Below are positions 1-8,895 of a stretch of DNA of 64,000 nt, piece after piece. Every line of letters starts with the position of its first letter. The stretch's first letter is position 1. Made by a program: the position numbers and the translations under genes. The notes beneath the pieces are model-generated. The model was given only the letters and a program-made list of their open reading frames with translations. It did not search any database and was not told the DNA's origin. The stretch lies in assembly GCA_022778715.1 (NCBI GenBank), contig JALFRW010000005.1, positions 124,001-188,000 of the forward strand, read 5' to 3'. Source of the stretch: Ezakiella sp. (GTDB lineage Bacteria > Bacillota > Clostridia > Tissierellales > Peptoniphilaceae).

Positions 1-1428
1 TCAGATGCCGTATCTTTAGACCCGATGGGTACAAACGATAATGCATCGTCAAAAGTTTTAGTTCAATTATATGAAGGGCTTTTTGAATTTGACAAAGACA
101 GCAAAATAGTTCCACTACTCGCTGAAAGCTATGAACAAACATCAGACACAGATTACGTTTTTCATCTAAAGAAGGGCGTTAAGTTCCACAATGGCGACGA
201 AATGAAAGCATCAGACGTTGTATTCTCATTAAAACGTGCTTGTGAAGCTCCAAACGTAAAGCACTTGTTTAACACAATTGAAGAAGATTCTATAAAAGCT
301 GAAGACGATTATACAGTATCACTCAGTTTGAAATTTCCATTTAAAGGTGTTTTAGACTCTTTTGCACATCCGGGCGGATCAATTCTTTGCCAAAAAGTCG
401 TTGAAGCTGCTGGAGATAACTATGGAACTTCTACAGATGTTGTATGCGGTACAGGTCCATTTAAATTAGATGAATGGTCAAAATCAAATGCTATTAAGAT
501 GAGCAGATTTGAAGATTATCATGGAGACAAAGCCGCTATGGCAAAATTGGAAATCAAGATCATTCCGGAACCTACAAACAGATTAGTTGAACTTCAAACA
601 GGTGGAGCAGATATCGCTTATGAACTTCAACCAATGGACGTAGAAAAAGTTGAAAAAGACGAAAACTTAGTTATGAACAAATCTCTTGACTATGGCACAA
701 CATATCTTGGATTTAATGTTCAAAGAAAACCTTTCGATAACCCAAAGGTTAGAGAAGCTATTGCTTACGCAATTGATATGCCGGGTATAATTCCAAAAGT
801 TTGGCTTGGACTTGGTAAAGTGGCTTCAAACTCAATGCCAGGCACTTTAAAATATTCAATCGGTGACACTACACAACCTAAGGAAAGAGACGTCGAAAAA
901 GCAAAACAATTGTTAGCTGAAGCCGGTTATCCGGACGGGTTTGATACAACAATTTCTACAAACGAAAGAAAACAACGTGTAGATATGGCTACAATTATCA
1001 AAGAACAATTGAAGGATGTTGGAATCAATGTAACGATCAACGTTATGGAATGGTCAGCATATAACGATCTATTAAAGAACGGACAACAAGATATGTTTGA
1101 AATTGCCTGGATAGCTGATACTCCGGATCCGGATTCATTCTTATTCCCATGTTTCCATTCAAGTGCAAAGGGTGAAGGCGGAAACTACTGTTTCGTAGAA
1201 GACTCTGAAATGGATAAATTGCTTGAAGATGCAAGAAAAGAACAAGATGAAACAAAGAGAGGCGAATTATATAAAGCAGCTCAAGAAATGATTTTGAATG
1301 AACAATACTGGATTCCGCAATATTGGTCAGAACTTACAGTTGGTACATCTAAGGATGTTGAAGGCTTTGAAATGAACCCATTTGGATTCTACAAATTAAG
1401 CAAAGTTAAGATCAACGCTGCTAAATAG
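1..1428 (+). CDS. oligopeptide/dipeptide ABC transporter substrate-binding protein (5' partial)
   Basis: Extracellular peptide-binding component of an Opp/Dpp-type importer (SBP family 5). The reading frame is open from base 1, so the true start and the signal peptide/lipobox lie upstream of the window; the first ATG (25) is internal. The visible part begins with the family's typical LDPMGTNDNASSKV segment and keeps the LAESYEQTSDTDYVFHLKKG and GTGPFKLDEW motifs over about 475 residues. The permeases and two ATPases follow, separated by a 333-base gap with hairpins, as is common where the binding protein is made in excess. Peptide specificity cannot be read from the sequence. Confidence 0.93.
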   Translation, partial: SDAVSLDPMGTNDNASSKVLVQLYEGLFEFDKDSKIVPLLAESYEQTSDTDYVFHLKKGVKFHNGDEMKASDVVFSLKRACEAPNVKHLFNTIEEDSIKAEDDYTVSLSLKFPFKGVLDSFAHPGGSILCQKVVEAAGDNYGTSTDVVCGTGPFKLDEWSKSNAIKMSRFEDYHGDKAAMAKLEIKIIPEPTNRLVELQTGGADIAYELQPMDVEKVEKDENLVMNKSLDYGTTYLGFNVQRKPFDNPKVREAIAYAIDMPGIIPKVWLGLGKVASNSMPGTLKYSIGDTTQPKERDVEKAKQLLAEAGYPDGFDTTISTNERKQRVDMATIIKEQLKDVGINVTINVMEWSAYNDLLKNGQQDMFEIAWIADTPDPDSFLFPCFHSSAKGEGGNYCFVEDSEMDKLLEDARKEQDETKRGELYKAAQEMILNEQYWIPQYWSELTVGTSKDVEGFEMNPFGFYKLSKVKINAAK

Positions 1429-1761
1429 TTTTTAATTGTAAATATGAAAGAATTTTTAATGCCTGTTTATGTTGCAAACCTAACCTAGGTCGGTGAACGT
1501 AAGTGAACTGAAGCTGGGTAAGCTGCAAGAATTTCACACGAAAATGAGCTAAAAGCGAAGTTTTGGTGCTTGAGGTTTACTGCAAATTGCTTGTTAACAA
1601 ATTTGTTTTTAAACGAAGGTTTAACTAAGCTTAAAAACAAAATTTGCTTCAATGTGCAATTTTCAATATATTCTTATTATTAAAAATTCTAGCTATAATG
1701 GGACCGGGATAATGTCTCGGTCCCATTATATAATTATCAATAAATATATGATGGAGGAAAT
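1429..1761. other. 333-bp intergenic with two inverted repeats, no gene
   Basis: No credible ORF. It holds a large imperfect inverted repeat (1584-1662; inner arms 1598-1612 and 1631-1646, outer arms 1584-1590 and 1656-1662) and a hairpin at 1694-1730. The segment 1470-1580 is less AT-rich than other intergenics here and contains short complementary blocks (AAACCT near 1475, AGGTTT near 1573), suggesting a folded RNA. I do not recognise a known riboswitch class. Confidence 0.5.
1694..1730 (+). terminator. hairpin between binding protein and permease genes
   Basis: Arms TATAATGGGACCGGGA (1694-1709) and TCTCGGTCCCATTATA (1715-1730) pair over 16 positions with one G-T pair. There is no strong T-run, so it may be an RNA-stabilising or partial terminator that lowers permease and ATPase expression relative to the binding protein (inference). 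Confidence 0.6.
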
Positions 1762-2691
1762 ATGGGCAAATATATAATTAAAAGAATTCTTTATTTAATT
1801 CCTGTCATATTGCTTGTAAGTCTTTTTGTTTTCTGGTTATTATACATAACCCCAGGGGATCCGGCTAGAAATATTTTAGGGCCGTCAGCACCCGAACAAC
1901 AAGTTGCAGAGCTTAGAGAGGAGCTTGGTTTAAATGATCCATTTTTTGTACAATATGGAAGGTATATTGGAAATTTAGTTTTAAAAGGTGACTTAGGAAG
2001 AAGCTATAGGACTAGAATGCCAGTAGTTCAAGAAATTGGAAACAGAGCCGGTGCAACGATTAGACTGGCATTTTTGGCAATAATTTTTGCAGTTATTTTA
2101 GGTATTCCTATCGGAATTATATCAGCTGTAAAACAATATAGTATTTTTGATAATATCACGATGATATTCGCACTTATAGGAATATCTATGCCGGTGTTCT
2201 GGCTGGGACTGCTCCTGATAATGTTGTTCTCAGTAAACTTAGGTTGGCTACCGGCATCTGGATTTGATAGCCCGAACCAATGGATTCTCCCGGCGGTTGC
2301 ATTGGGAGCTCAATCGGTGTCTGTTATTACAAGACAAACCAGAAGCTCAATGCTCGAAGTTATCAGACAAGATTATATCAGAACTGCTAGGGCAAAGGGT
2401 CAAGAAGAACGTGTTATCACAAGAAAGCATGCTCTTGCAAACGCACTTATTCCTATTACAACAGTTATAGGTACACAATTTGGTCAACTGATGGGTGGGG
2501 CTCTTATGACAGAAGTTATATTCTCTATTCCGGGTATAGGTAGGCTTATGGTTGACTCAATTAAAATGAGAGATATACCGTTAGTCATGGGGTGCGTATT
2601 ATTCGTTGCAATTACTTTTGCTCTTGTAAATCTAATTGTAGATATTCTTTATACTTATATCGACCCTAGAGTTAAGAGTCAATATGTGTAG
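1762..2691 (+). CDS. peptide ABC transporter permease, DppB/OppB type
   Basis: Inner-membrane permease subunit of the peptide importer, 309 residues, the usual length. It opens with the conserved KYIIKRILYLIPVILLVSLF helix and the TPGDPARNILG segment, has about six membrane helices, and carries the coupling-loop motif in RTARAKGQEERVITRKHALANALIP that docks on the ATPases. GGAGG at 1752-1756 supports the ATG. The downstream permease starts within nine bases of this stop, so the two are co-translated. Confidence 0.95.
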   Translation: MGKYIIKRILYLIPVILLVSLFVFWLLYITPGDPARNILGPSAPEQQVAELREELGLNDPFFVQYGRYIGNLVLKGDLGRSYRTRMPVVQEIGNRAGATIRLAFLAIIFAVILGIPIGIISAVKQYSIFDNITMIFALIGISMPVFWLGLLLIMLFSVNLGWLPASGFDSPNQWILPAVALGAQSVSVITRQTRSSMLEVIRQDYIRTARAKGQEERVITRKHALANALIPITTVIGTQFGQLMGGALMTEVIFSIPGIGRLMVDSIKMRDIPLVMGCVLFVAITFALVNLIVDILYTYIDPRVKSQYV

Positions 2692-2700
2692 GTGATTGAT

Positions 2701-3594
2701 ATGACTGAAAAAATTACAAATGATAAAGAATTAAAACAAATCACAAAATCTAAAAGACAAACAGGATTATCGGAAGTTATGAAGAGAATGAAGAGAAATA
2801 AACTCGCTATGGTGGGTCTTGTAATTCTTATCATTCTAGTGCTAACTGCAATTTTTGCAGACGTAATCGCACCATACGGATTTAATGAAATGGTTGGACC
2901 AACCTATCAAACTCCTAACAAAGATTTTATATTCGGAACTGATCACTTGGGCAGAGACATTTTCTCGCGTGTAGTATACGGTTCTAGAATCAGTCTTAAA
3001 GTTGGCTTTATATCCGTTTCAATCGCACTTGTCTTCGGCGTTACACTTGGCGCTATAACAGGATATTACGGCGGAAAAGTGGATACGATCGTTATGAGAT
3101 TTATAGACGTTTTGCAAGCTATTCCAGACATCCTTCTTGCAATAGCAATTATGAGCGCCCTTGGAAATGGACTTGGAAACCTGATGATCGCAGTTGGTAT
3201 CGCTTCGGTTCCAGCGTACGCCAGAATTGTTAGAAGCTCTGTTTTAACTATAAAAGACAATGAATTTATCGAAGCTGCAAAAGCTAATGGTTCAACAGAT
3301 GCAAGAATTATTTTTAAACACATAATTCCAAACTGCTCTGCACCAATTATTGTTCAAGCAACACTTGGCGTTGCGTATGCAATCATCAACGCAGCAGGAC
3401 TTTCATTTATTGGGCTTGGACTTGAACCGCCAACTCCTGAATGGGGTGCAATGTTATCCGATGGAAGAAGTTATATCATGGACTATCCACACATTACTTT
3501 GTTTCCGGGACTTGCAATCGTGGTCACAATTTTTGCACTTAACGTTATGGGCGACGGTCTTCGTGATGCTCTTGACCCTAAACTAAAGAGATAG
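2701..3594 (+). CDS. peptide ABC transporter permease, DppC/OppC type
   Basis: Second permease subunit, 297 residues from ATG 2701. AGGTGA at 2690-2695 is properly spaced for this ATG; an in-frame GTG at 2692 would sit inside that site, so I prefer the ATG. Family marks are the N-terminal helix after KRNKLAMVGL, the GTDHLGRDIFSRVVYGSRIS motif, and the EAAKANGSTDARIIFKHIIPN coupling loop. It heterodimerises with the preceding permease to form the membrane channel. Confidence 0.94.
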   Translation: MTEKITNDKELKQITKSKRQTGLSEVMKRMKRNKLAMVGLVILIILVLTAIFADVIAPYGFNEMVGPTYQTPNKDFIFGTDHLGRDIFSRVVYGSRISLKVGFISVSIALVFGVTLGAITGYYGGKVDTIVMRFIDVLQAIPDILLAIAIMSALGNGLGNLMIAVGIASVPAYARIVRSSVLTIKDNEFIEAAKANGSTDARIIFKHIIPNCSAPIIVQATLGVAYAIINAAGLSFIGLGLEPPTPEWGAMLSDGRSYIMDYPHITLFPGLAIVVTIFALNVMGDGLRDALDPKLKR

Positions 3595-3603
3595 GAGGCA
3601 ATT

Positions 3604-4584
3604 ATGGAAAAAGGAAACTTGCTTAATATTAGAGATCTTTCAGTTCTTTTCAATACAGACTCCGGAGTAGTTCATGCAGTTAACGGAATGAATATTTCTT
3701 TAGACAAGGGGGAAACTTTAGGACTTGTTGGAGAAACTGGTGCAGGTAAAACTACCACAGCACTTGCACTTTTAAATCTAGTTCCGGATCCGCCGGGAGA
3801 AATATCTTCCGGGACAATCGAATTTGACGGAGTAGATATTTTAAAGGCAAAAGAAAAAGACATGAGAAAAATTCGGGGGAGAAAAATTTCTATGATTTTC
3901 CAAGACCCAATGACAAGTTTGAACCCTGTTATGACGATTGGGAAACAAATCGATGAAGTTTTTGAACTCCACACCGATTATGATAAAGCTAAAAGAAAAG
4001 AAAAAGTTTTAGAAATGTTAGATGTAGTTGGTATCAGAAGAGAAAGAGTTAATGACTATCCTCACCAATTATCCGGCGGTATGAAACAAAGAATCGTTAT
4101 AGCTATGGCTCTTGCTTGCAATCCGGAAATTTTGATTGCAGATGAACCTACCACAGCTCTTGACGTTACTATTCAAGCTCAAGTTATGGAGCTTATGAAA
4201 GAGCTAAAACAAAAATACGATACTGCAATTATTATGATAACTCATGACCTTGGCGTTATCGCCGAAATTGCAGACAAAGTTTCAGTTGTCTACGCCGGAC
4301 AAGTAGTAGAAACCGGAACCACAAAAGATATTTTTACAAACAAACTTCACCCATACACAATTGGACTTTTTACCTCAATTCCAAAACTAACTGGTGATGT
4401 AGAAAGATTAAAAGTCATTCCGGGACAAACTCCTGACCCGACCAACTTGCCAAAGGGATGCAAATTCCACCCAAGATGTGAAAAATGTATGGAGAAATGT
4501 AAAATTGAAGAACCGAAAATGTATAAAGTTTCAGATACTCAATATGTAAAATGTTTTCTATATGAAAACGAAGGAGGGGAATAA
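3604..4584 (+). CDS. peptide ABC transporter ATPase, DppD/OppD type
   Basis: Cytoplasmic ATPase of the importer, 326 residues. Walker [10 protein letters not shown] at about residues 43-51, signature LSGGMKQRI, Walker [13 protein letters not shown], and the H-loop MITHDLG are all intact. The C-terminal oligopeptide-transporter extension has four cysteines ([15 protein letters not shown]), which in relatives of this family can bind an iron-sulfur cluster; here that is inference. GGAGG lies just upstream. Its stop overlaps the next start as TAATG. Confidence 0.95.
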   Translation: MEKGNLLNIRDLSVLFNTDSGVVHAVNGMNISLDKGETLGLVGETGAGKTTTALALLNLVPDPPGEISSGTIEFDGVDILKAKEKDMRKIRGRKISMIFQDPMTSLNPVMTIGKQIDEVFELHTDYDKAKRKEKVLEMLDVVGIRRERVNDYPHQLSGGMKQRIVIAMALACNPEILIADEPTTALDVTIQAQVMELMKELKQKYDTAIIMITHDLGVIAEIADKVSVVYAGQVVETGTTKDIFTNKLHPYTIGLFTSIPKLTGDVERLKVIPGQTPDPTNLPKGCKFHPRCEKCMEKCKIEEPKMYKVSDTQYVKCFLYENEGGE

Positions 4585-5537
4585 TGGCTGAAAATTTCAT
4601 TGAAGTAAAACATCTTTGCAAATACTTTCCAACAAAAAAAGGAACCCTTCACGCAGTTGAAGATTTGAACTTTGCAATTAAAAAAGGCGAAACCTTGGGA
4701 CTGGTTGGAGAATCTGGCTGCGGAAAATCCACCGCAGGACGTGCAATCATCAGACTCCATGAACCAACAAGCGGCGAAATTTGGATGAACGGCGAGAACA
4801 TCATGAATCGTCACACCAAAAAAGAAATGAGACAGTTGCGCCGTGAAATGCAAATAGTTTTTCAAGACCCATACTCATCTCTAAATCCGCGTTTAAACAC
4901 ATTCGACCTTATAGCAGATGCTCTTTATGTAAACAAAGTATATAAAGACAAAAAAGAAATAGAAAAAGTTGTTCTGGAAATGATGGACACAGTTGGACTT
5001 GAAAGACGTCTAATAAATTCATACCCTCACGAATTAGACGGCGGACGCAGACAAAGAATTGGCATTGCAAGATCTCTGGTAATGAGACCCGAATTTATCG
5101 TTTTAGACGAACCAGTTTCTGCTCTTGACGTTTCAATTCAAGCTCAAGTCTTGAATCTTTTGCAAGATATTCAAGAGCAAAAAGGACTAACATATCTATT
5201 CATTTCGCACGACCTTTCAGTTGTTAGACACTTGTCAGACAGAGTTGCTGTAATGTATCTCGGAAGAATGGTAGAACTCGCAGACTATATACAAATTTTT
5301 GAAAATCCGCTCCATCCATACACAGGAGCACTTCTTTCCGCAATTCCTGTTCCGGAATACAACTACAACAAAGAAAGAATTATATTAAAGGGTGATGTTC
5401 CTTCTCCAATTGATCCACCGGATAGGTGCGTGTTCTACGGAAGGTGTCCAAGACGTGATGAAAAACTCTGCAGCGGACCTCATCCACAATTAAGAGAAGT
5501 TGAAACCGGTCACTTTGTAGCTTGCCATTTAATATAA
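4584..5537 (+). CDS. peptide ABC transporter ATPase, DppF/OppF type
   Basis: Second ATPase of the peptide importer, 317 residues, overlapping the previous gene by one base (TAATG) with GGAGGGG upstream. Walker A GESGCGKST, Walker B FIVLDEPVSALD and H-loop FISHDLS are intact. The ABC signature reads LDGGRRQRIG rather than LSGGQ, replacing the serine; I recall this variant in some OppF proteins, so it is probably a natural subtype and not damage. Cysteines near the C-terminus match the family extension. A terminator follows at 5544. Confidence 0.94.
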   Translation: MAENFIEVKHLCKYFPTKKGTLHAVEDLNFAIKKGETLGLVGESGCGKSTAGRAIIRLHEPTSGEIWMNGENIMNRHTKKEMRQLRREMQIVFQDPYSSLNPRLNTFDLIADALYVNKVYKDKKEIEKVVLEMMDTVGLERRLINSYPHELDGGRRQRIGIARSLVMRPEFIVLDEPVSALDVSIQAQVLNLLQDIQEQKGLTYLFISHDLSVVRHLSDRVAVMYLGRMVELADYIQIFENPLHPYTGALLSAIPVPEYNYNKERIILKGDVPSPIDPPDRCVFYGRCPRRDEKLCSGPHPQLREVETGHFVACHLI

Positions 5538-5543
5538 AATTTT

Positions 5544-5575
5544 AGCAACAATTCACTTGGATTGTTGCTTTTTCT
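5544..5575 (+). terminator. Rho-independent terminator after the peptide transporter operon
   Basis: Perfect 9-bp stem AGCAACAAT / ATTGTTGCT with an 8-base loop followed by TTTTT. Confidence 0.85.
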
Positions 5576-5603
5576 TGACTTTTTTATTTTAAGAAATTAG
5601 AAT
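5575..5603 (+). promoter_or_regulatory. SigA-type promoter for the stalk-domain gene
   Basis: TTGACT at 5575-5580, 17-bp spacer, TAGAAT at 5598-5603. The predicted transcript start (about 5610) abuts the AGGAGG before the 5621 ATG, implying a very short leader. Confidence 0.6.
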
Positions 5604-5620
5604 ATAAATAGGAGGGATAT

Positions 5621-6130
5621 ATGAAAAGATTTATAATATTTTCACTTGTGGCACTAATTATGTTGCCGACAATGTGTACTGAAGTTAAAGCAGACGATGA
5701 ATTAAAAGGTATTCAACTGATCAGAGTCTTCACCATTTTTAAAATAGGAGAAAAAGGCTATAAGATTGTGCGTGATAAAATGGAGACCGATTATGACACC
5801 GACACAGTGCCATACATTAAAAATAATCGTACAATGTTACCGATTAGATCAATAGCCGAAGCTCTTCAATTAGAAGTAAATTTTGACAAAGAGACCAGAA
5901 TGGCTATTTTTTCCAAACCGGAATATACGATGAAAATAAATATTGACGATGGTGACGTCTTTGTGAATGACAAAAAATCCGGAAATTTAAAAGAATACAT
6001 GGAAAATGTGGACGGCAGATTGTATATCGCAGTTTCAAAAGTGAATGAACTTTTAAAGGACACCACAGAAGATACTTTTCAAATCACATGGAATCCGGAA
6101 GAAAAAGAGGTTTATATTTATTTAAATTAA
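5621..6130 (+). CDS. exported copper-amine-oxidase-N-like (stalk) domain protein
   Basis: Small secreted protein of 169 residues. A signal peptide (KRF, hydrophobic stretch, cleavage near VKAD at about residue 25) is followed by a stalk domain of the Cu_amine_oxidN1 type: PYIKNNRTMLPIRSIAEALQ, the NFDKETRMAIFSKPEYTMKIN strand and a conserved VNDKK turn. Such domains are common on clostridial cell-surface proteins and have no enzymatic role of their own. It is monocistronic between terminators with its own promoter. Target or partner is unknown. Confidence 0.75.
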   Translation: MKRFIIFSLVALIMLPTMCTEVKADDELKGIQLIRVFTIFKIGEKGYKIVRDKMETDYDTDTVPYIKNNRTMLPIRSIAEALQLEVNFDKETRMAIFSKPEYTMKINIDDGDVFVNDKKSGNLKEYMENVDGRLYIAVSKVNELLKDTTEDTFQITWNPEEKEVYIYLN

Positions 6131-6467
6131 TTTTTTTATAAATATAGCTAAAAAGAACGGATATAAATTTAAGCAATTGAAATCTGAATAAATAAGAAGT
6201 GAAAGGCAATTAAAAGAAGTCATATTTGTTAGTATAGAAAGTTCATTAAAGTTTGCAATTTATGTAAGAGCTTTTCTTAAGTGAGAAGCTCTTTTAAAAT
6301 GAGAAAAACTATTTATGCTATTAATTTATATTTTCAAATATTTACAAACGAAATACCTAAACTATAATGAGTTAAAAAACATGGTATACAATCAAACTTT
6401 TTTGAAAAAACTATAAATTCTATTTATTTTGTGTAGATTTATAGTATAATAAGATTGGAGGGGTAGT
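6131..6467. other. 337-bp AT-rich intergenic
   Basis: No gene seen. It contains a hairpin at 6266-6293 (AAGAGCTT / AAGCTCTT followed by TT) that may end transcription from the stalk-domain gene. Near its right end is a TATAAT (6435-6440) upstream of the next gene, but I find no convincing -35 at the right distance. Confidence 0.5.
6266..6296 (+). terminator. possible terminator hairpin
   Basis: 8-bp stem AAGAGCTT / AAGCTCTT with a 12-base loop followed by TTAAAA; the U-tract is weak, so termination would be partial. Confidence 0.45.
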
Positions 6468-6710
6468 ATGGATGAGCTAAAAAAAGTGGTAGAATTTGTG
6501 CAAGCAGATCCTTCACACTATGATTATGCTGAATTTTTAGGCGAACTAAATGGTTATAGAGTATATAATCCGGTTTTTAGAGATAGAGATGCGCACATCG
6601 GCTTTCCAAGATATGTTATGGTGGACGATGAAGAAATAAGATGGACAGATAATGACGAACTTGAAGAAGTTATTATTACTTTTTTTGATACGGAGAATGA
6701 AGATGAATAA
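6468..6710 (+). CDS. small acidic protein of unknown function
   Basis: 80 residues, strongly acidic, especially at the C-terminus (FFDTENEDE). Preceded by GGAGGGG with good spacing and a TATAAT 28 bases upstream. No signal peptide, membrane helix, metal motif or DNA-binding motif is visible. The central segment YNPVFRDRDAHIGFPRY looks like a compact folded domain. It lies 70 bases before another unrecognised gene (6781) on the same strand and may be co-transcribed with it. I do not recognise the family. Confidence 0.7.
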   Translation: MDELKKVVEFVQADPSHYDYAEFLGELNGYRVYNPVFRDRDAHIGFPRYVMVDDEEIRWTDNDELEEVIITFFDTENEDE

Positions 6711-6780
6711 AAAATTCATACAAGATAAACTCACATTAAATTTATTATATTTGAATATTTTATTGTAGCGAGGTAGTAAT

Positions 6781-7218
6781 ATGGAAATAAGCGAAGTATT
6801 AGAGGGTAAGGTTGTTTTTTTAGATGAGAGTGTACTTATTGCACCGGGAATAGACGATTTTTTGGAAAAAATTTTAGATGAAATGATTGATCTCGGGCAA
6901 AAATTTTATATCACTAAAGAAACATATTCGGACTTAGAAAAAAAAGAACTTGAAGGTGTTTCAGAAGCAGGTGATGCGATAACCCTTATTGAAGACTTGA
7001 TTAACCAAAATTTGGTGGGAATTTTAATTGCAAAGAATAAGGATGGCATTATTAAACTTACGGAAATAAGCCAAGAAAGACCGATTTTGTATATAACAAT
7101 GGATAAGAAGACGGCGCTTAATTTGGAAATGTTTAATCGAATGAAGAGCTATTCAGGCAAACCAATCTCCGTCATGGGAATAAACAAATTGGGTGATTTA
7201 ATCCCATATAATAAATAG
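6781..7218 (+). CDS. unrecognised 145-aa protein, possibly PIN-like
   Basis: Soluble protein with GAGGTAG before the ATG. The order of acidic positions resembles a PIN-like nuclease fold: VVFLDESVLI near residue 15, ITKETYSDLEKK near 45, and LYITMDKKTALNLE near 107. This is a by-eye fold guess; the spacing is plausible but no close family match is recalled. It follows the small acidic gene by 70 bases, and a terminator follows at 7227, so the two may form a unit. Confidence 0.65.
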   Translation: MEISEVLEGKVVFLDESVLIAPGIDDFLEKILDEMIDLGQKFYITKETYSDLEKKELEGVSEAGDAITLIEDLINQNLVGILIAKNKDGIIKLTEISQERPILYITMDKKTALNLEMFNRMKSYSGKPISVMGINKLGDLIPYNK

Positions 7219-7226
7219 CATTTTAT

Positions 7227-7260
7227 GCAGACTTATGAATTATATAAGTTTGCTTTTTTA
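7227..7260 (+). terminator. Rho-independent terminator
   Basis: 9-bp stem GCAGACTTA / TAAGTTTGC (one G-T pair) followed by TTTTTTA; ends the 6468-7218 unit. Confidence 0.75.
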
Positions 7261-7273
7261 TAACGAAGATATA

Positions 7274-7308
7274 AAAAGCATGGTTCAATTTGAACCATGC
7301 TTTTGTTT
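7274..7308. terminator. bidirectional terminator between convergent genes
   Basis: Perfect inverted repeat, 15-base arms AAAAGCATGGTTCAA and TTGAACCATGCTTTT, flanked by A- and T-rich tracts. It lies directly after the ogg stop on the minus strand. Confidence 0.85.
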
Positions 7309-7315
7309 TAAAAAA

Positions 7316-8149
7316 TCATCTTTTTCTTATGTGATAAAAATAGAGTTGTTGAGCGAGGCCTGCTAGTTCGCCAAATTCGTTAGAGCCGATTTCGGCCATT
7401 TTGACTCTATTTTTAATATTGTTATCAAATCTTTCGTGAAACACTTTTTCCATCCAAGTGTCCAATGGGAACACGTCTCTTTTATTAAATCCGAATAGCA
7501 AAATACAGTCGGCCACTTTTGGACCTACACCTTTTAGTGTCATTAACTTTTTTCGAGCCTCTTTTGTTGGCAGAGCCGCAACATCGGCTAAAAAATTCGG
7601 GTTATTTTTTAGATAGTGTGACGTGTGGTAAAGATAGTTATCTCTATATCCCGCACCCATTTCATGAAAGTCTTCCACGCTTAGTGTGGCAATTTCATGG
7701 GCATGCGGAAATGAATAATACTCGCCAAAGTCATCGAGAAATTTTTTACCAACACTTTCAGTGAGAGCTTTTGTAATTTTTTTTATGCGCTTGATGTTGT
7801 TATTTTGACTAATTATAAATGTGAAAATTATTTCTTCGGCATCTTGGTTTAGTATGCGAACACCACTTGAAAATTCCAGCACGTCTTCCGGAAATCCAAG
7901 GTTATAAAGCGTGCTAAAATCTTTTTCGTAGTCATGTTCAATATCGAAATAGTTTTTAAAAATCTCTAGTGCGGTGTCATTTTTTGCAAGTATTTCAAGG
8001 TTGTTGCCATTTTCTTTTACATAAGCGCGATTATTTCTTGTTATGACCAGGTAGCCATCTTTGTAGTTTTCAAACATAAAAGCCTGACCACTATCCATGA
8101 TTGCGTTTAAGTCGAAGTGGCTAGGCTTTTTTAAAATATATTCTTTCAT
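7316..8149 (-). CDS. ogg: 8-oxoguanine DNA glycosylase / AP lyase, OGG1-like
   Basis: Bifunctional base-excision repair enzyme removing 8-oxoguanine and nicking the abasic site. 277 residues with the N-terminal OGG domain followed by the helix-hairpin-helix-GPD region: LKGVGPKVADCILLFG supplies catalytic lysine K211 and FPLDTW the catalytic aspartate D230. The C-terminal AGLAQQLYFYH matches the family tail. The ATG overlaps the rex stop (TAATG), so repair enzyme and redox repressor are co-translated. Confidence 0.92.
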   Translation of the reverse strand: MKEYILKKPSHFDLNAIMDSGQAFMFENYKDGYLVITRNNRAYVKENGNNLEILAKNDTALEIFKNYFDIEHDYEKDFSTLYNLGFPEDVLEFSSGVRILNQDAEEIIFTFIISQNNNIKRIKKITKALTESVGKKFLDDFGEYYSFPHAHEIATLSVEDFHEMGAGYRDNYLYHTSHYLKNNPNFLADVAALPTKEARKKLMTLKGVGPKVADCILLFGFNKRDVFPLDTWMEKVFHERFDNNIKNRVKMAEIGSNEFGELAGLAQQLYFYHIRKR

Positions 8150-8832
8150 TATTTTTCTATAAAATCATAATTAGTGTTATTTAGGAGTTCGTCTTCTTCG
8201 CGAATTTTTTCTGTTAAGAAATATCCCAAGGTGTAGAGGCTTTCGTTTAGCCAAATGTTTTCTACAACTGCCCTGCTTGGTAGACGCAATTTTTTAGGAG
8301 CGAAGTTCCAAAATCCTCTTATTCCGTTTTCAGCGCAAATTGTAGCATATCTTTGCGCCACGTCTTTGTGAAGAGTTAATACGGCGATGTCAATTGTATT
8401 GGTTTTTAAAAATTCTTGTAAAGTGTCTATATCGTGAACTTTTACTCCACCAATTTCGGTGCCGATTTTATTTCTATCTCTATCAAATGCGGCCACTATT
8501 TCAAATCCGTTTTCGTTAAATCCCGGGTAATTTAATAGCGCATTTCCGAGATTGCCGACACCAAGCAAAACCATAGTTTTTTTGGTTGTTAAGTTTAAAA
8601 TTTTTTCCAAATTTTCTTTTAAATTTTTAACATTATATCCATAACCTTGTTGTCCAAATCCACCAAAACTATTTAAGTCTTGTCTGATTTGGCTCGGGTT
8701 AAAACCGGTCAATTTTCCAAGCTCTTTGCTGGAAACGCGAGAGATGGTAATTTCTGATAATTCGCAAATTGCTCTATAATATTTTGGTAACCTTCTAATG
8801 ATAGAAGGACTCCTGTCCCCACTATTTTTCAT
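8149..8832 (-). CDS. rex: redox-sensing transcriptional repressor Rex
   Basis: NADH/NAD-responsive repressor, 227 residues. N-terminal winged helix (RRLPKYYRAICELSE; VSSKELGKLTGFNPSQIRQDLNSFG) precedes a Rossmann domain with VLLGVGNLGNALLNYPGF as the dinucleotide loop, then the Rex-typical FDRDRNKIG and GIRGFWNFAP segments. Rex homologues commonly control fermentation and hydrogenase genes, and an [FeFe] hydrogenase operon lies at the far end of this window. I found no clear Rex operator in its own upstream region. Confidence 0.95.
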   Translation of the reverse strand: MKNSGDRSPSIIRRLPKYYRAICELSEITISRVSSKELGKLTGFNPSQIRQDLNSFGGFGQQGYGYNVKNLKENLEKILNLTTKKTMVLLGVGNLGNALLNYPGFNENGFEIVAAFDRDRNKIGTEIGGVKVHDIDTLQEFLKTNTIDIAVLTLHKDVAQRYATICAENGIRGFWNFAPKKLRLPSRAVVENIWLNESLYTLGYFLTEKIREEDELLNNTNYDFIEK

Positions 8833-8895
8833 AAAATCACCTCAATTTACTTTATCATAATATTTACAACTTGTCAACTTATTTATCAATCAAAC

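Noticed and set aside
1470..1580. T-box or other known riboswitch before dppB
   Set aside because: No T-box AGGGTGG-type motif nor the core motifs of the riboswitch classes I know could be matched.
8833..8895. Rex autoregulatory operator upstream of rex
   Set aside because: TTGTAAAT-like fragments exist, but no symmetric Rex box could be defined, nor a well-spaced promoter.
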